Positions 6,967 through 13,278 of a stretch of DNA of 13,278 nt are shown in pieces. Numbering within the stretch: position 1 is the stretch's first letter; each line of letters starts with the position of its first letter. The notes below the pieces were generated by a model that was not told the DNA's origin, searched no databases, and worked only from the letters and a program-made list of their open reading frames with translations. The translations under genes and the position numbers were made by a program. The DNA is from Kineosphaera sp039812485 (GTDB taxonomy: Bacteria > Actinomycetota > Actinomycetes > Actinomycetales > Dermatophilaceae): positions 1 to 13,278 of the forward strand of contig JBDIAP010000107.1 in NCBI GenBank assembly GCA_039812485.1. The letters run 5' to 3'.

Positions 6967-7001
6967 GCTCGCGGCTCGGTCGCCCGTGTGGGGTGCCTCG
7001 A

Positions 7002-8867
7002 TCAGCCACCGAACTCCGCCAACCCCGCCCGTGCCTGCTTGAGCCACGACTCGCGGGCCTCGAGAGCCTCGCGCGCCTTGGTGATGCGCCGCTGGTCGCC
7101 GGAGGCCTGCGCCTTCTCCAGGTCGCGGCGGTACTTCTCCAGCGCCGCCTCCGCCTGGCTCGCCAGGCTCGCGGCCCGGGCCGCGACCTCCGGGTTCGTC
7201 GACTTCCAGCGCTTGTCCTCCGCGTCACGCACGGCCTGCTCGACGCGTCGCATGCCCTTCTCGACGCGGTCCATGTCGGCGCGCGGCACCTTGCCGGCCG
7301 CGTCCCACTTCTCCTGCAGCGCGCGCAGCTGGGCCTTCGTCGCCTCGAGATCGCGGACGGGCAGCAGCGCCTGGGCCTGCGTGAGCAACTCCTCCTTGAC
7401 GACGAGGTTGCCCTGGAATTCCTCGTTCTCCGCAGCGACCACGGCGTCCTTGGCGGCGAAGAACGAATCCTGGGCGGCCTTGAAGCGCTTCCACAGTGTG
7501 TCGTCGTCGCTGCGGGAGGCCCGACCGGCCTGGCGCCACCGATCCATGAGCCGCTTGTAGGCCCCCGCGGTCGCCCCCCAGTCGGTCGAGGTCGCGAGCT
7601 TCTCGGCCTCTTCGACGAGCTCCAGCTTGGCCGACTTGGCCTCGGCCTGCGAACTTCCGAGCTGGGCGAAGTGCACCCGGCGCATCTTGTCGAAGGAGTT
7701 GCGCGACGAGCTGAGGCGGTGCCACAGCGCCTGCTCGGTCTCGCGGTCGATCTTCGGGCCGCCGCGCTGCGCTGCCTTCCACTCGTCGAGCAGGGTGCGC
7801 ATGCGGGCGCTGCTCGACTTCCACTGGACCTTGCTCTCGGGCTGGGCCGCGATGCGCTCGGCCTCGGCGACGATCTGCTCGCGCGCGGCGATGGCCTCGG
7901 CCCGCGCGACGGCGCGCTGCTCGGACTCGACGACCCGGCGGGCCTCGAGGGCCGTCGCGATGTTCTCGACCTTCGCCGACAGCGCGACGAGGTCGCCGAC
8001 CGCGCGGAGGTCACCGACCGCGTCACGCAACTTCTTGAGGCCGTCGGCGCCGTCCTTGGCCGACAGGTCGGTCTGCGTGACCCGCTGGTAGAGCAGATCG
8101 GCGAGAGAGTCGATCTCGTCGAACTTGCGAGCGAAGTAGGCGAGTGCCTCCTGCGCCGACGCGCCCGGGTAGGAGCCGACCTCGCGCTCGCCCTCGGGGG
8201 TGCGCACGTAGACGGTGCCGTCCTCGGCGACCCGGCCGAACGTCGCGGAGTTCGTGGCGGGGGCGGTCGCGGGCGTGCCGCCGGGAGTGCCGTCGGTCGT
8301 CCCGGCCGCCGGTGGGTGCGGCGTCGGGGCCTGCGGCTTCGGCGGGGTGGGCGTCGGCGCGGGGGAGGTCGGCGCGGGGTCTGGTGTGTCGCCGGCCGCG
8401 GCGGCGCCCGGGAGCTCGTCGGCTGCCGGGGCCGCAGCCTCCGATGCCGGGGCCTCGCTCCCGGTGGTCTCGTTCACCCGGGCGTCCGCCGCAGGCTCGT
8501 CCCCGACGGGAGCCTCGATCGGCGCGGTGTCGGCCGGGGTGTGCTCGGCCGCAGTGGTGTCGGCCGGGGTGTGCTCGGCCGCAGCGACGTCCGCCGGGGG
8601 GTTGTCGTCGGCCGGGGTGTCGACCGGCGGGTGCTCGACCGCAGCCACGTCCGCCGGGGTGCTCCCGTCGGCGGTGGTGTCGGCCGGGGTGTTCTCGTCG
8701 GCCGGGGTGTCGACCGCAGTGCTGTCGACCGCAGTGGTGTCGACCGCAGTGGTGTCGACCGGCGTGTGCTCGGCCGCCACGGGTGTCTCCTCGGCGTCGG
8801 GCGGCTGCGGGGCGGCCTCGGTCTGCTGCTCGGACGGGTCGGGCGTGGGGATGGTGTGCTCAGACAC
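7002..8867 (-). CDS. DUF349 domain-containing protein
   Basis: This is a 621-residue soluble protein with no signal peptide or membrane segment. Residues 1-209 are low-complexity and rich in Ala, Pro, Asp, Glu and Thr. They include 5- and 10-residue repeats (AVDTT, AAEHTPADTT) up to about residue 115, then a Pro-rich spacer. From about 210 it becomes conserved: a short TVYVRTPEGEREVGSYPG segment, then a long, charged, helical region. Three DUF349 repeats are visible at about 349-393 (DEWKA ... ALWHRL ... F), 430-472 (DRWRQAG ... LWKRFKAAQDSFF) and 505-554 (EKWDAAG ...). The molecular function of DUF349 is unknown. Genes of this type are commonly found between rel and hisS in actinobacteria, as here. 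The start is GTG, with AGAAGG a few nt upstream and a sigma70-like promoter further up. The long repetitive N terminus is the unusual part. Confidence 0.9.
   Translation of the reverse strand: MSEHTIPTPDPSEQQTEAAPQPPDAEETPVAAEHTPVDTTAVDTTAVDSTAVDTPADENTPADTTADGSTPADVAAVEHPPVDTPADDNPPADVAAAEHTPADTTAAEHTPADTAPIEAPVGDEPAADARVNETTGSEAPASEAAAPAADELPGAAAAGDTPDPAPTSPAPTPTPPKPQAPTPHPPAAGTTDGTPGGTPATAPATNSATFGRVAEDGTVYVRTPEGEREVGSYPGASAQEALAYFARKFDEIDSLADLLYQRVTQTDLSAKDGADGLKKLRDAVGDLRAVGDLVALSAKVENIATALEARRVVESEQRAVARAEAIAAREQIVAEAERIAAQPESKVQWKSSSARMRTLLDEWKAAQRGGPKIDRETEQALWHRLSSSRNSFDKMRRVHFAQLGSSQAEAKSAKLELVEEAEKLATSTDWGATAGAYKRLMDRWRQAGRASRSDDDTLWKRFKAAQDSFFAAKDAVVAAENEEFQGNLVVKEELLTQAQALLPVRDLEATKAQLRALQEKWDAAGKVPRADMDRVEKGMRRVEQAVRDAEDKRWKSTNPEVAARAASLASQAEAALEKYRRDLEKAQASGDQRRITKAREALEARESWLKQARAGLAEFGG
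8527..8766. repeat. In-frame 15/30-bp repeats in the DUF349 gene
   Basis: Two 30-bp copies (8527-8556 and 8557-8586, one mismatch) and four 15-bp copies (8707-8721, 8722-8736, 8737-8751, 8752-8766; GTGTCGACCGCAGTG type) stand in tandem, with degenerate copies between. All unit lengths are multiples of three, so copy-number change keeps the frame. The encoded units are AAEHTPADTT and AVDTT. They lie in the disordered N terminus. Confidence 0.85.
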
Positions 8868-8958
8868 GGCGTCGGCCTTCTGCTCTGGTCATAGGACACC
8901 GCTGACTCGAGCCCCGAGGGGCACGCCGCAGCGGTTCGGTGCAAGGAACGTCACTTTC

Positions 8959-8988
8959 ACGATACTTGCCCGATCGCGCACCTGTCAG
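8959..8988 (-). promoter_or_regulatory. Promoter of the DUF349 gene
   Basis: On the minus strand, CTGACA (8988-8983) and TATCGT (8964-8959) are separated by 18 bp, a reasonable sigma70-type promoter. The predicted start near 8952 gives a leader of about 85 nt containing a short GCCC/GGGC hairpin at 8911-8922. Confidence 0.5.
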
Positions 8989-9053
8989 ACCCCGCCCGCC
9001 CGCCCCGCGCGTCACACCCCGCCCGGTCGCGGCGCGCGCCCGCCGCGGGCAAC

Positions 9054-9065
9054 TAGGGTGGCCGT
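9054..9065 (+). promoter_or_regulatory. Leaderless -10 element for the MBL gene
   Basis: TAGGGT (9054-9059) lies exactly 6 nt before the GTG at 9066, the same geometry as at rel and xerD. AGGGTGG (9055-9061) could instead act as a Shine-Dalgarno, but its 4-nt spacing is short. No clear -35 is seen. Confidence 0.5.
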
Positions 9066-9764
9066 GTGTTCTTGATCGGCTTCCCGGCACAGGCCTTCGC
9101 CACCAACTGCTTCGTCGTCGCCACGGCGCCCGGCCAGGAGTGTCTCGTCATCGACCCGGGCATCGGAGTGCTCGACCGCCTCGACGAGGTGCTCCGCGAG
9201 CATCGGCTGCGACCGGCCGCCGTGTTGCTCACCCACGGCCACCTCGACCACGTGTATTCGGTGACGCCCGTCTGCGGTGCGCGCGGCATCGCCGCCCACA
9301 TCCACCCCGACGACCGCTATCGCCTGGCGGACCCGCTGGCGACGATGGACCCGTCGCTCGTCGCGATGCTCGAGGCCCAGTTCGGCACGAAGGCGACATG
9401 GCACGAGCCCGACGACGTCGTCGAGTTCACCGACGGCCAGACGCTGAGCATCGCGGGCCTCGACCTGTCGGTGCTGCACGCCCCTGGCCACACCGAGGGA
9501 TCGGTGATGTTCCGCACCGCGACCGTGCCCGACGCGCTGCCCGCCGACTCCGGCCTGGCCCACACGATCTTCGCCGGCGACGTGCTCTTCAACGGCGGCA
9601 TCGGCCGCACCGACCTCCCCGGCGGCGACGACGCGGCGATGCGCGCCTCGCTGCGGGACGTCGTGCTGACCCAGCCCGACGACTCCCTCGTCTTTCCCGG
9701 CCACGGCCCCGCGACGACGATCGCCCGCGAGCGGGCCGCGAACCCCTACCTGCAAGGACTGTGA
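9066..9764 (+). CDS. MBL-fold metallo-hydrolase
   Basis: The 232-residue protein has a metallo-beta-lactamase fold. The metal ligands are visible: THGHLDH (H57, H59, D61, H62), H142 in APGHTEGS, D172 in FAGDVLF and H213 in PGHGP. This is the glyoxalase II-like pattern for a two-metal hydrolase acting on thioesters or related substrates. The natural substrate cannot be told from sequence. No signal peptide is seen, so it is probably cytosolic. The gene stands directly before hisS, as in many actinobacteria, and its stop codon (9762-9764) is within a few bases of the hisS start, so the two are probably co-transcribed. The GTG start is supported by the -10 box 6 nt upstream and by alignment of FPAQAFATNCFVV with family N termini. 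Confidence 0.92.
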   Translation: MFLIGFPAQAFATNCFVVATAPGQECLVIDPGIGVLDRLDEVLREHRLRPAAVLLTHGHLDHVYSVTPVCGARGIAAHIHPDDRYRLADPLATMDPSLVAMLEAQFGTKATWHEPDDVVEFTDGQTLSIAGLDLSVLHAPGHTEGSVMFRTATVPDALPADSGLAHTIFAGDVLFNGGIGRTDLPGGDDAAMRASLRDVVLTQPDDSLVFPGHGPATTIARERAANPYLQGL

Positions 9765-9766
9765 CG

Positions 9767-11119
9767 TTGAGCCAGAAGATCGCCCCGCTGTCGGGTTTTC
9801 CCGAGTGGCTGCCCTCGGACCGGCTCGTCGAGCAACTTGTGCTCGACGTCGTGCGCGACACGTTCGAGCGGCACGGCTTCGTCAACATCGAGACCCGCGC
9901 CGTCGAGCCCGTCGATCGGCTGCTCGGCAAGGGCGGTGACGCCGACAAGGAGATCTATGGTGTCTCCCGGCTCGCCGCCGACGCCGACGACCGCAAGGAG
10001 TCCGACCTCGGGCTCCACTTCGACCTCACGGTGCCCTTCGCGCGCTACGTGCTGGAGAACGCCGGCAAGCTCACGTTCCCCTTCCGGCGCTACCAGATCC
10101 AGAAGGTGTGGCGTGGCGAACGCCCCCAGGACGGCCGATTCCGTGAGTTCACGCAGGCCGACATCGACATCGTCGGTGCCGGTGAGCTGCCGTTCCACTA
10201 CGAGGCCGAGGTGCCGCTCGTCATCGCCGACGTCTTCAGCCGGCTGCCGATCGGGCCTTATCGGATCCAGGTCAACAACCGCAAGATCCCCGAGGGTTTC
10301 TACCTCGGTGTCGGCTTCGCCCCCGACCAGGTCGCCGGGGTGCTGCGGATCGTCGACAAGCTCGACAAGATCGGTGCCGACGGGGTGCGGGCTGCGCTGC
10401 TGGACGTCGGCGCGACCCCCGAGCAGGCGCAGGCGTGCCTGGCGCTCGCGCAGATCAGTTCGGCCGACACCTCGTTCGTCGGCGAGGTCCGGGCCCTGGG
10501 CGTGCAGCACGAGACGCTCGAGGCCGGACTGTCCGAGTTGGCGGCCGTCGTCAGCGCCGGCATGGCGCACGCGCCCGGGGTGCTCGTCGCCGACCTCAAG
10601 GTGGCGCGCGGCCTCGACTACTACACGGGCACCGTCTACGAGACCCAGCTCGTCGGGCAGGAGGCCTACGGCTCGGTGTGTTCCGGGGGTCGCTACGACT
10701 CCCTCGCCTCGGTCGGGCGCAACACCTACCCGGGGGTCGGCATCTCGATCGGGGTGTCGCGGCTGCTCGCCAAACTCGTGCCGGGCGGCGCCATCGCGGC
10801 GAGCCGTCCGACGCCGACGTGCGTGCTCGTGGCCCTCGCCGATGAGGAGGACCGGCCCGGTGCCTCGGTCCTCGCGGCGCGGCTGCGCTCCCGCGGCATC
10901 GCCACCGAAGTCGCGCCCAGCGCAGCGAAGTTCGGCAAGCAGATCCGCTACGCCGACCGGCGCGGCATCCCCTTCGTGTGGTTCCCGCCGTCGCAGGCCT
11001 CGCAGGCGGCCGGGCATTCGGTCAAGGACATCCGCTCGGGCGAGCAGGTCGACGCCGATCCGGCGACATGGGTGCCGTCGGCGGACGATCTGCGGCCGCG
11101 GCTGCTCGGCGGGGCCTGA
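9767..11119 (+). CDS. hisS: Histidyl-tRNA synthetase
   Basis: This class II aminoacyl-tRNA synthetase charges tRNA-His using ATP. Motif 2 is KVWRGERPQDGRFREFTQADIDIVG, with R116 as the ATP-binding arginine. The histidine-specific VARGLDYYTGTVYE has R281 corresponding to the catalytic E. coli R259. SGGRYD and GISIGVSRL (motif 3) follow. A C-terminal anticodon-binding domain runs from about residue 345 (PTCVLVALADEE). At 450 residues it is close to family length. TTG at 9767 is chosen because AAGGA (9754-9758) is 8 nt away and MSQKIAPLSGFPEWLP matches the usual N terminus. GTG at 9761, which overlaps the preceding stop codon as GTGA, adds two residues and is the alternative. No T-box or other leader is visible; the gene depends on the upstream MBL promoter. 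Confidence 0.96.
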   Translation: MSQKIAPLSGFPEWLPSDRLVEQLVLDVVRDTFERHGFVNIETRAVEPVDRLLGKGGDADKEIYGVSRLAADADDRKESDLGLHFDLTVPFARYVLENAGKLTFPFRRYQIQKVWRGERPQDGRFREFTQADIDIVGAGELPFHYEAEVPLVIADVFSRLPIGPYRIQVNNRKIPEGFYLGVGFAPDQVAGVLRIVDKLDKIGADGVRAALLDVGATPEQAQACLALAQISSADTSFVGEVRALGVQHETLEAGLSELAAVVSAGMAHAPGVLVADLKVARGLDYYTGTVYETQLVGQEAYGSVCSGGRYDSLASVGRNTYPGVGISIGVSRLLAKLVPGGAIAASRPTPTCVLVALADEEDRPGASVLAARLRSRGIATEVAPSAAKFGKQIRYADRRGIPFVWFPPSQASQAAGHSVKDIRSGEQVDADPATWVPSADDLRPRLLGGA

Positions 11120-11132
11120 TCGGGCCACGCTC

Positions 11133-11247
11133 AAGGCATTAACGTCGTACATCAACCGGGCCGACCGACCGCGTGGACAGCGAAACCGCAGGTCGCGCAG
11201 TCCCGTCGCGGGGTCAACCAGTGGTTGATGTACGACGTTGGTGCCTT
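11133..11247. repeat. 115-bp element bounded by 25-bp inverted repeats
   Basis: The arms are 11133-11157 and 11223-11247. The inner 17 bp (11141-11157 with 11223-11239) are perfectly complementary; the outer 8 add six matches and two G-T positions, so all 25 can pair as RNA. The 17-bp core is about 47% GC in DNA that is far richer. Between the arms, GACC and GCG (11167-11173) can pair with CGC and GGTC (11207-11215) across a 2-nt bulge, continuing the stem. It lies 14 bp after hisS, in the gap before a convergent gene. It could be a large terminator, a structured RNA or a small non-autonomous element. No target-site duplication is seen. Confidence 0.8.
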
Positions 11248-11252
11248 CGCCC

Positions 11253-11906
11253 TCAGGGCGATTCCGCCGAGGGCGCCCCGGCGCCGCGCTTGCGGGGCTT
11301 GAGCCGGTTCGGCACCTTGAGTCCGCGGGAGCGCAGCTCCAGGCTCGCGAGCCGCCGCACGACGATGGGGTCACCCGCGCGCCACGCCGCGACCGGATCG
11401 TCGCTGATCGACGCGAGTTTGGGCATCGGCTGGTTGGCGAGCGCCCGCAGCGCGAAGAGATCGAGGTCGGCGTCGGCGTCGATGAACTGCCGGGCCGCCG
11501 CCGCGCGCCGATAGAACGACACGCGCAAGAACAGCCACGGGATGACGACGATGAGGATCGGCGCGGCGGCCGTCGCGATGCCCATCGCCACAGCGAGGCG
11601 TTGCAGCGCCACCGAGGTGTCCCAGCCGATGCTCGCCATGTCCGACCCCGTGCCCGCCATCGAGGAGAAGGCCCCGACGAGCTGATCGCCGACCATCGGC
11701 AGGTCGCGGACCTGCGCGGCCGTCTGCTGCATCGTCTGGTTGAACGAGTTGCCGGTCGCGTGCAGCTTGAGCGCGGGCTGTGCGAGGGCCACGACGAGCG
11801 CATACATCCACTGACCGACGAGCACCCACACGACGGCCCAGGCGGCGACCAGCGCGTCGAAGGTCATCTGGGCGAGGCGCCGGCCGTGCGTCTGGGCGTA
11901 CCACAT
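11253..11906 (-). CDS. Conserved actinobacterial membrane protein, function unknown
   Basis: The 217-residue protein has two predicted membrane helices, at about residues 18-42 (ALVAAWAVVWVLVG...) and 104-127 (LAVAMGIATAAAPILIVVIP...). The loop between them contains RDLPMVGDQLVGAFSSMAGTG, a DLPxVGD-type pattern I recall from uncharacterised actinobacterial membrane proteins. Arg pairs before helix 1 and after helix 2 suggest that both ends are cytoplasmic. The C-terminal 85 residues are soluble and end in a basic, Ser/Pro tail. ATG 11906 is chosen because AGGA lies 7 nt upstream and CAGGAT 6 nt upstream; GTG 11912 adds two residues. The stop codon is inside the small CGCCC-TCA-GGGCG hairpin (11248-11260). 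No enzyme motif is seen and no function can be assigned. Confidence 0.82.
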   Translation of the reverse strand: MWYAQTHGRRLAQMTFDALVAAWAVVWVLVGQWMYALVVALAQPALKLHATGNSFNQTMQQTAAQVRDLPMVGDQLVGAFSSMAGTGSDMASIGWDTSVALQRLAVAMGIATAAAPILIVVIPWLFLRVSFYRRAAAARQFIDADADLDLFALRALANQPMPKLASISDDPVAAWRAGDPIVVRRLASLELRSRGLKVPNRLKPRKRGAGAPSAESP

Positions 11907-11979
11907 GCGCACATCCTGCCCGGCCGCGCGCGCACGTGACGCCGCGAACCGCCGGTCGGTCGGTCGCGGACCTGCGATC

Positions 11980-11991
11980 TAGCATGAGTCG
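11980..11991 (+). promoter_or_regulatory. Leaderless -10 element for xerD
   Basis: TAGCAT (11980-11985) is exactly 6 nt upstream of ATG 11992, and no Shine-Dalgarno sequence precedes that ATG. This suggests a leaderless mRNA beginning at the start codon. Confidence 0.55.
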
Positions 11992-13068
11992 ATGGGGGCC
12001 GAGCGACCAACGAGCGCCGCGCAACTCGTCGCGCAGGACTGGCTGACGCATCTGCGGGTCGAGCGCGGGGCGTCGGGCAACACGCTGCGCTCCTACCGCC
12101 GCGACCTCGATCGCTACCTGAGCTATCTCGACGCCGCCGGAGTCGACGACCTCGCGCGGGTCGAGCCCGCCGCCGTCGCCGACTTCGTGGCCGCGCTGCG
12201 CGAGGGCCGCGACGGCCGCCCGCTGTCGACCTCGTCGGCGGCCCGCACGCTCATCGCCGTCCGCGGTCTGCATCGGTTCGCCCTGCTCGAGGAGCGGGCG
12301 CCGAGCGATCCGGCCGCCGGGGTGCGCCCGCCGAGCGCCCCGCGCCGGCTGCCCGACACGCTGTCGACCGCCCAGGTCGAGGCGCTCATCGCCGCGACGG
12401 GTGACGGTGCGACGCCCGTGTCGCTGCGCGATCGGGCGCTCGTCGAGCTGCTCTACGGCACCGGCGCGCGGATCTCCGAGGCGATCGGGCTCGACGTCGA
12501 CGACGTGTGTGCCGGCGATCTTTTCGCATCGGATGCAGGGGACGCCGGTCCCTCGCCGGGCCGTGTGGCGCCGCGCCCCGGACTCGACGTCCGGGAGCCG
12601 AGGCCCGGGGGGCGGGGTGTGGCTGCCGGCCTGCGGCTCGTCGGCAAGGGCGGCACGCACCGGCTCGTCCCGGTGGGACGGTTCGCCCGCGACGCGCTCG
12701 ACGCCTACCTCGTGCGGGGGCGCCCGGTGTTCGCCGGGCGGGGGCGCGGGGGAGCGGCGCTCTTCCTCGGCGAGCGCGGCGGGCGGCTGAGCCGGCAGAG
12801 CGCGTGGCACGTCATCCGCCGCGCTGCCGCGGCCGTCGTCGATCCGGACGCTTCCGACGACTCGGGTGCCGCGCGCTGGGCCGACCGCATCGGCCCGCAC
12901 ACGCTGCGGCACAGCTTCGCGACCCATCTGCTCGACGGGGGCGCCGACGTGCGGGTGGTGCAGGAACTGCTCGGGCACGCGAGCGTCACGACGACGCAGA
13001 TCTACACGCACGTCACCGTGCAGCAGCTGCGCGAGGTGTATGCCGCCGCCCATCCGCGGGCACGCTAG
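11992..13068 (+). CDS. xerD: Site-specific tyrosine recombinase XerD
   Basis: XerD acts with XerC at the dif site to resolve chromosome dimers. The N-terminal SAM-like core-binding domain (about 10-100) includes WLTHLRVERGASGNTLRSYRRDLDRYLSYL. The catalytic domain has the full set: R160 (TGARISE), K219 (VGKGG), H303 and R306 (HTLRHSFATHLL), H329 (LGHAS) and the nucleophile Y338 (QIYTHV). The spacings R306-H329-Y338 equal those of E. coli XerD, whereas R160 to K219 is 59 residues against 24, and K219 to H303 is 84 against 72. The protein is 358 residues against about 300 for the family. The main excess (about 175-212) is described separately. The enzyme is probably active because the extra residues fall in a loop region. 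XerC or a mobile-element integrase are alternatives, but the housekeeping setting favours XerD. Confidence 0.9.
   Translation: MGAERPTSAAQLVAQDWLTHLRVERGASGNTLRSYRRDLDRYLSYLDAAGVDDLARVEPAAVADFVAALREGRDGRPLSTSSAARTLIAVRGLHRFALLEERAPSDPAAGVRPPSAPRRLPDTLSTAQVEALIAATGDGATPVSLRDRALVELLYGTGARISEAIGLDVDDVCAGDLFASDAGDAGPSPGRVAPRPGLDVREPRPGGRGVAAGLRLVGKGGTHRLVPVGRFARDALDAYLVRGRPVFAGRGRGGAALFLGERGGRLSRQSAWHVIRRAAAAVVDPDASDDSGAARWADRIGPHTLRHSFATHLLDGGADVRVVQELLGHASVTTTQIYTHVTVQQLREVYAAAHPRAR
12514..12627 (+). other. Palindrome-rich in-frame insert in xerD
   Basis: This stretch encodes about residues 175-212 of XerD, absent from the usual R-to-K spacing. It carries three inverted repeats in succession: GCATC-G-GATGC (12526-12536), GGGAC-GCCG-GTCCC (12539-12552) and CCCGGAC-TCGAC-GTCCGGG (12577-12595). 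Its first codons (GAT, CTT, TTC, GCA, TCG, GAT, GCA) are unlike the G/C-ending codons around it. The encoded peptide is Gly/Pro/Asp/Arg-rich and probably disordered. Confidence 0.6.
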
Positions 13069-13094
13069 GGGGGTGGATGGGGGACGGGTGGACG

Positions 13095-13137
13095 GCGGAC
13101 GCGCCTGCGCGTGCCCGTCGAGTTCACGTGCGTCCGC
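13095..13137 (+). terminator. Possible xerD terminator
   Basis: GCGGACGC (13095-13102) pairs with GCGTCCGC (13130-13137), 8 bp with a 27-nt loop, beginning 27 nt after the xerD stop. There is no T-tract and the loop is long, so support is weak. Confidence 0.25.
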
Positions 13138-13155
13138 GCGGGCGGTTGGAGTGCT

Positions 13156-13278
13156 ATGGGCATCGCGATGACCGACGCGGCCCGAGGTGGACGGCCACGG
13201 GTGGACGGGCACGGGTGGACGGGCACGGGTGGACGGGCACGGGTGGACGGGCACGGGTGGACGGGCACGGGTGGACGG
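13156..13278 (+). CDS. Possible start of a repeat-containing downstream gene (partial)
   Basis: From ATG 13156 (GGAG at 13148-13151, 4 nt upstream) or ATG 13168 in the same frame, the reading frame stays open to the window end. It translates to MGIAMTDAARGGRPRV and then a 14-residue period (GGRARVDGHGWTGT) produced by the 14-bp repeat. In many actinobacteria the gene after xerD is a chromosomal ParA-type ATPase with a disordered N terminus, which this could be. Nothing in the visible 41 codons identifies it, and the repeat has no stop codon in any forward frame, so openness is weak evidence. Confidence 0.2.
   Translation, partial: MGIAMTDAARGGRPRVDGHGWTGTGGRARVDGHGWTGTGGR
13186..13278. repeat. 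14-bp tandem repeat running off the window end
   Basis: GGTGGACGGGCACG is repeated six full times (13186-13199, then 13200, 13214, 13228, 13242 and 13256 onward) plus 9 nt to the last base. The first copy has one substitution; the rest are identical. Degenerate, similar sequence at about 13072-13098 suggests older copies. The unit is not a multiple of three. The total length is unknown because the array continues beyond the window. Confidence 0.97.

Noticed and set aside
6630..8894. A 754-codon forward frame opposite the DUF349 gene
   Set aside because: It overlaps the end of zwf and reads the repeats backwards into a Gly/Val/Arg-rich string. The minus-strand reading has DUF349 repeats.
9600..9766. 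T-box or histidine leader before hisS
   Set aside because: hisS begins within a few bases of the preceding stop codon, so there is no room for a leader. The region is coding for the MBL protein.
11133..11247. Integron attC site
   Set aside because: The ends do not fit the RYYYAAC/GTTRRRY core sites, and no integron integrase or cassette array is nearby. xerD here is a housekeeping type.
11371..13254. A 627-codon minus-strand frame opposite xerD and through the 14-bp repeat
   Set aside because: It is explained by lack of stop codons in GC-rich sequence and in the repeat. XerD with all catalytic residues is on the other strand.
13186..13278. CRISPR array
   Set aside because: The 14-bp units are directly adjacent without spacers, and no cas genes are present.

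Overview
This is a very GC-rich, gene-dense chromosomal segment of an actinobacterium, most likely a member of the Micrococcales. The evidence is the strong G/C third-position bias, the conserved secF-apt-rel ... hisS gene order, a BioQ-type biotin regulator with its TGAAC-N3-GTTCA operators, and several genes whose start codon lies exactly 6 nt after a TANNNT box (leaderless promoters). I see no RNA genes, CRISPR array, intact insertion sequence or prophage.

Layout. Positions 1-906 (+) hold the C-terminal tail of SecF and apt (adenine phosphoribosyltransferase). Positions 924-3350 (+) hold rel, the bifunctional (p)ppGpp synthetase/hydrolase. Next comes an inserted metabolic block: a divergent pair bioQ (-)/bioB (+) sharing a control region with two tandem 13-bp palindromes (4106-4133), then zwf (+), a Zwf1-like glucose-6-phosphate dehydrogenase. 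zwf faces a long DUF349 protein (-, 7002-8867) across a 14-bp hairpin that includes the zwf stop codon. The DUF349 gene is divergent from an MBL-fold hydrolase gene that is coupled to hisS (histidyl-tRNA synthetase). hisS converges on a conserved two-helix membrane protein (-). A 25-bp inverted repeat, unusually AT-rich for this DNA, lies between them. Last is xerD (+), followed by a 14-bp tandem repeat that runs off the window end.

How the genes work together. apt, rel and hisS belong to the conserved nucleotide/stringent-response/translation neighbourhood of actinobacteria. Rel has both an intact HD hydrolase motif and the RFKD synthetase motif, so it should both make and degrade (p)ppGpp. 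BioQ probably represses bioB and itself through the shared operators. BioB has all cluster ligands plus an unusual Cys/His-containing segment near its C terminus; no bsaP-like gene and no other biotin genes are seen here. XerD has a complete catalytic set but carries an extra in-frame segment of about 35 residues, rich in palindromes and rare codons, between its Arg and Lys active-site residues.

The points most worth a second look are the 115-bp inverted-repeat element at 11133-11247, the palindromic insert in xerD, the out-of-frame 14-bp repeat at the window end, the recurrent leaderless-promoter architecture, the twin BioQ operator, the unassigned zwf palindrome, and the BioB C-terminal extension.
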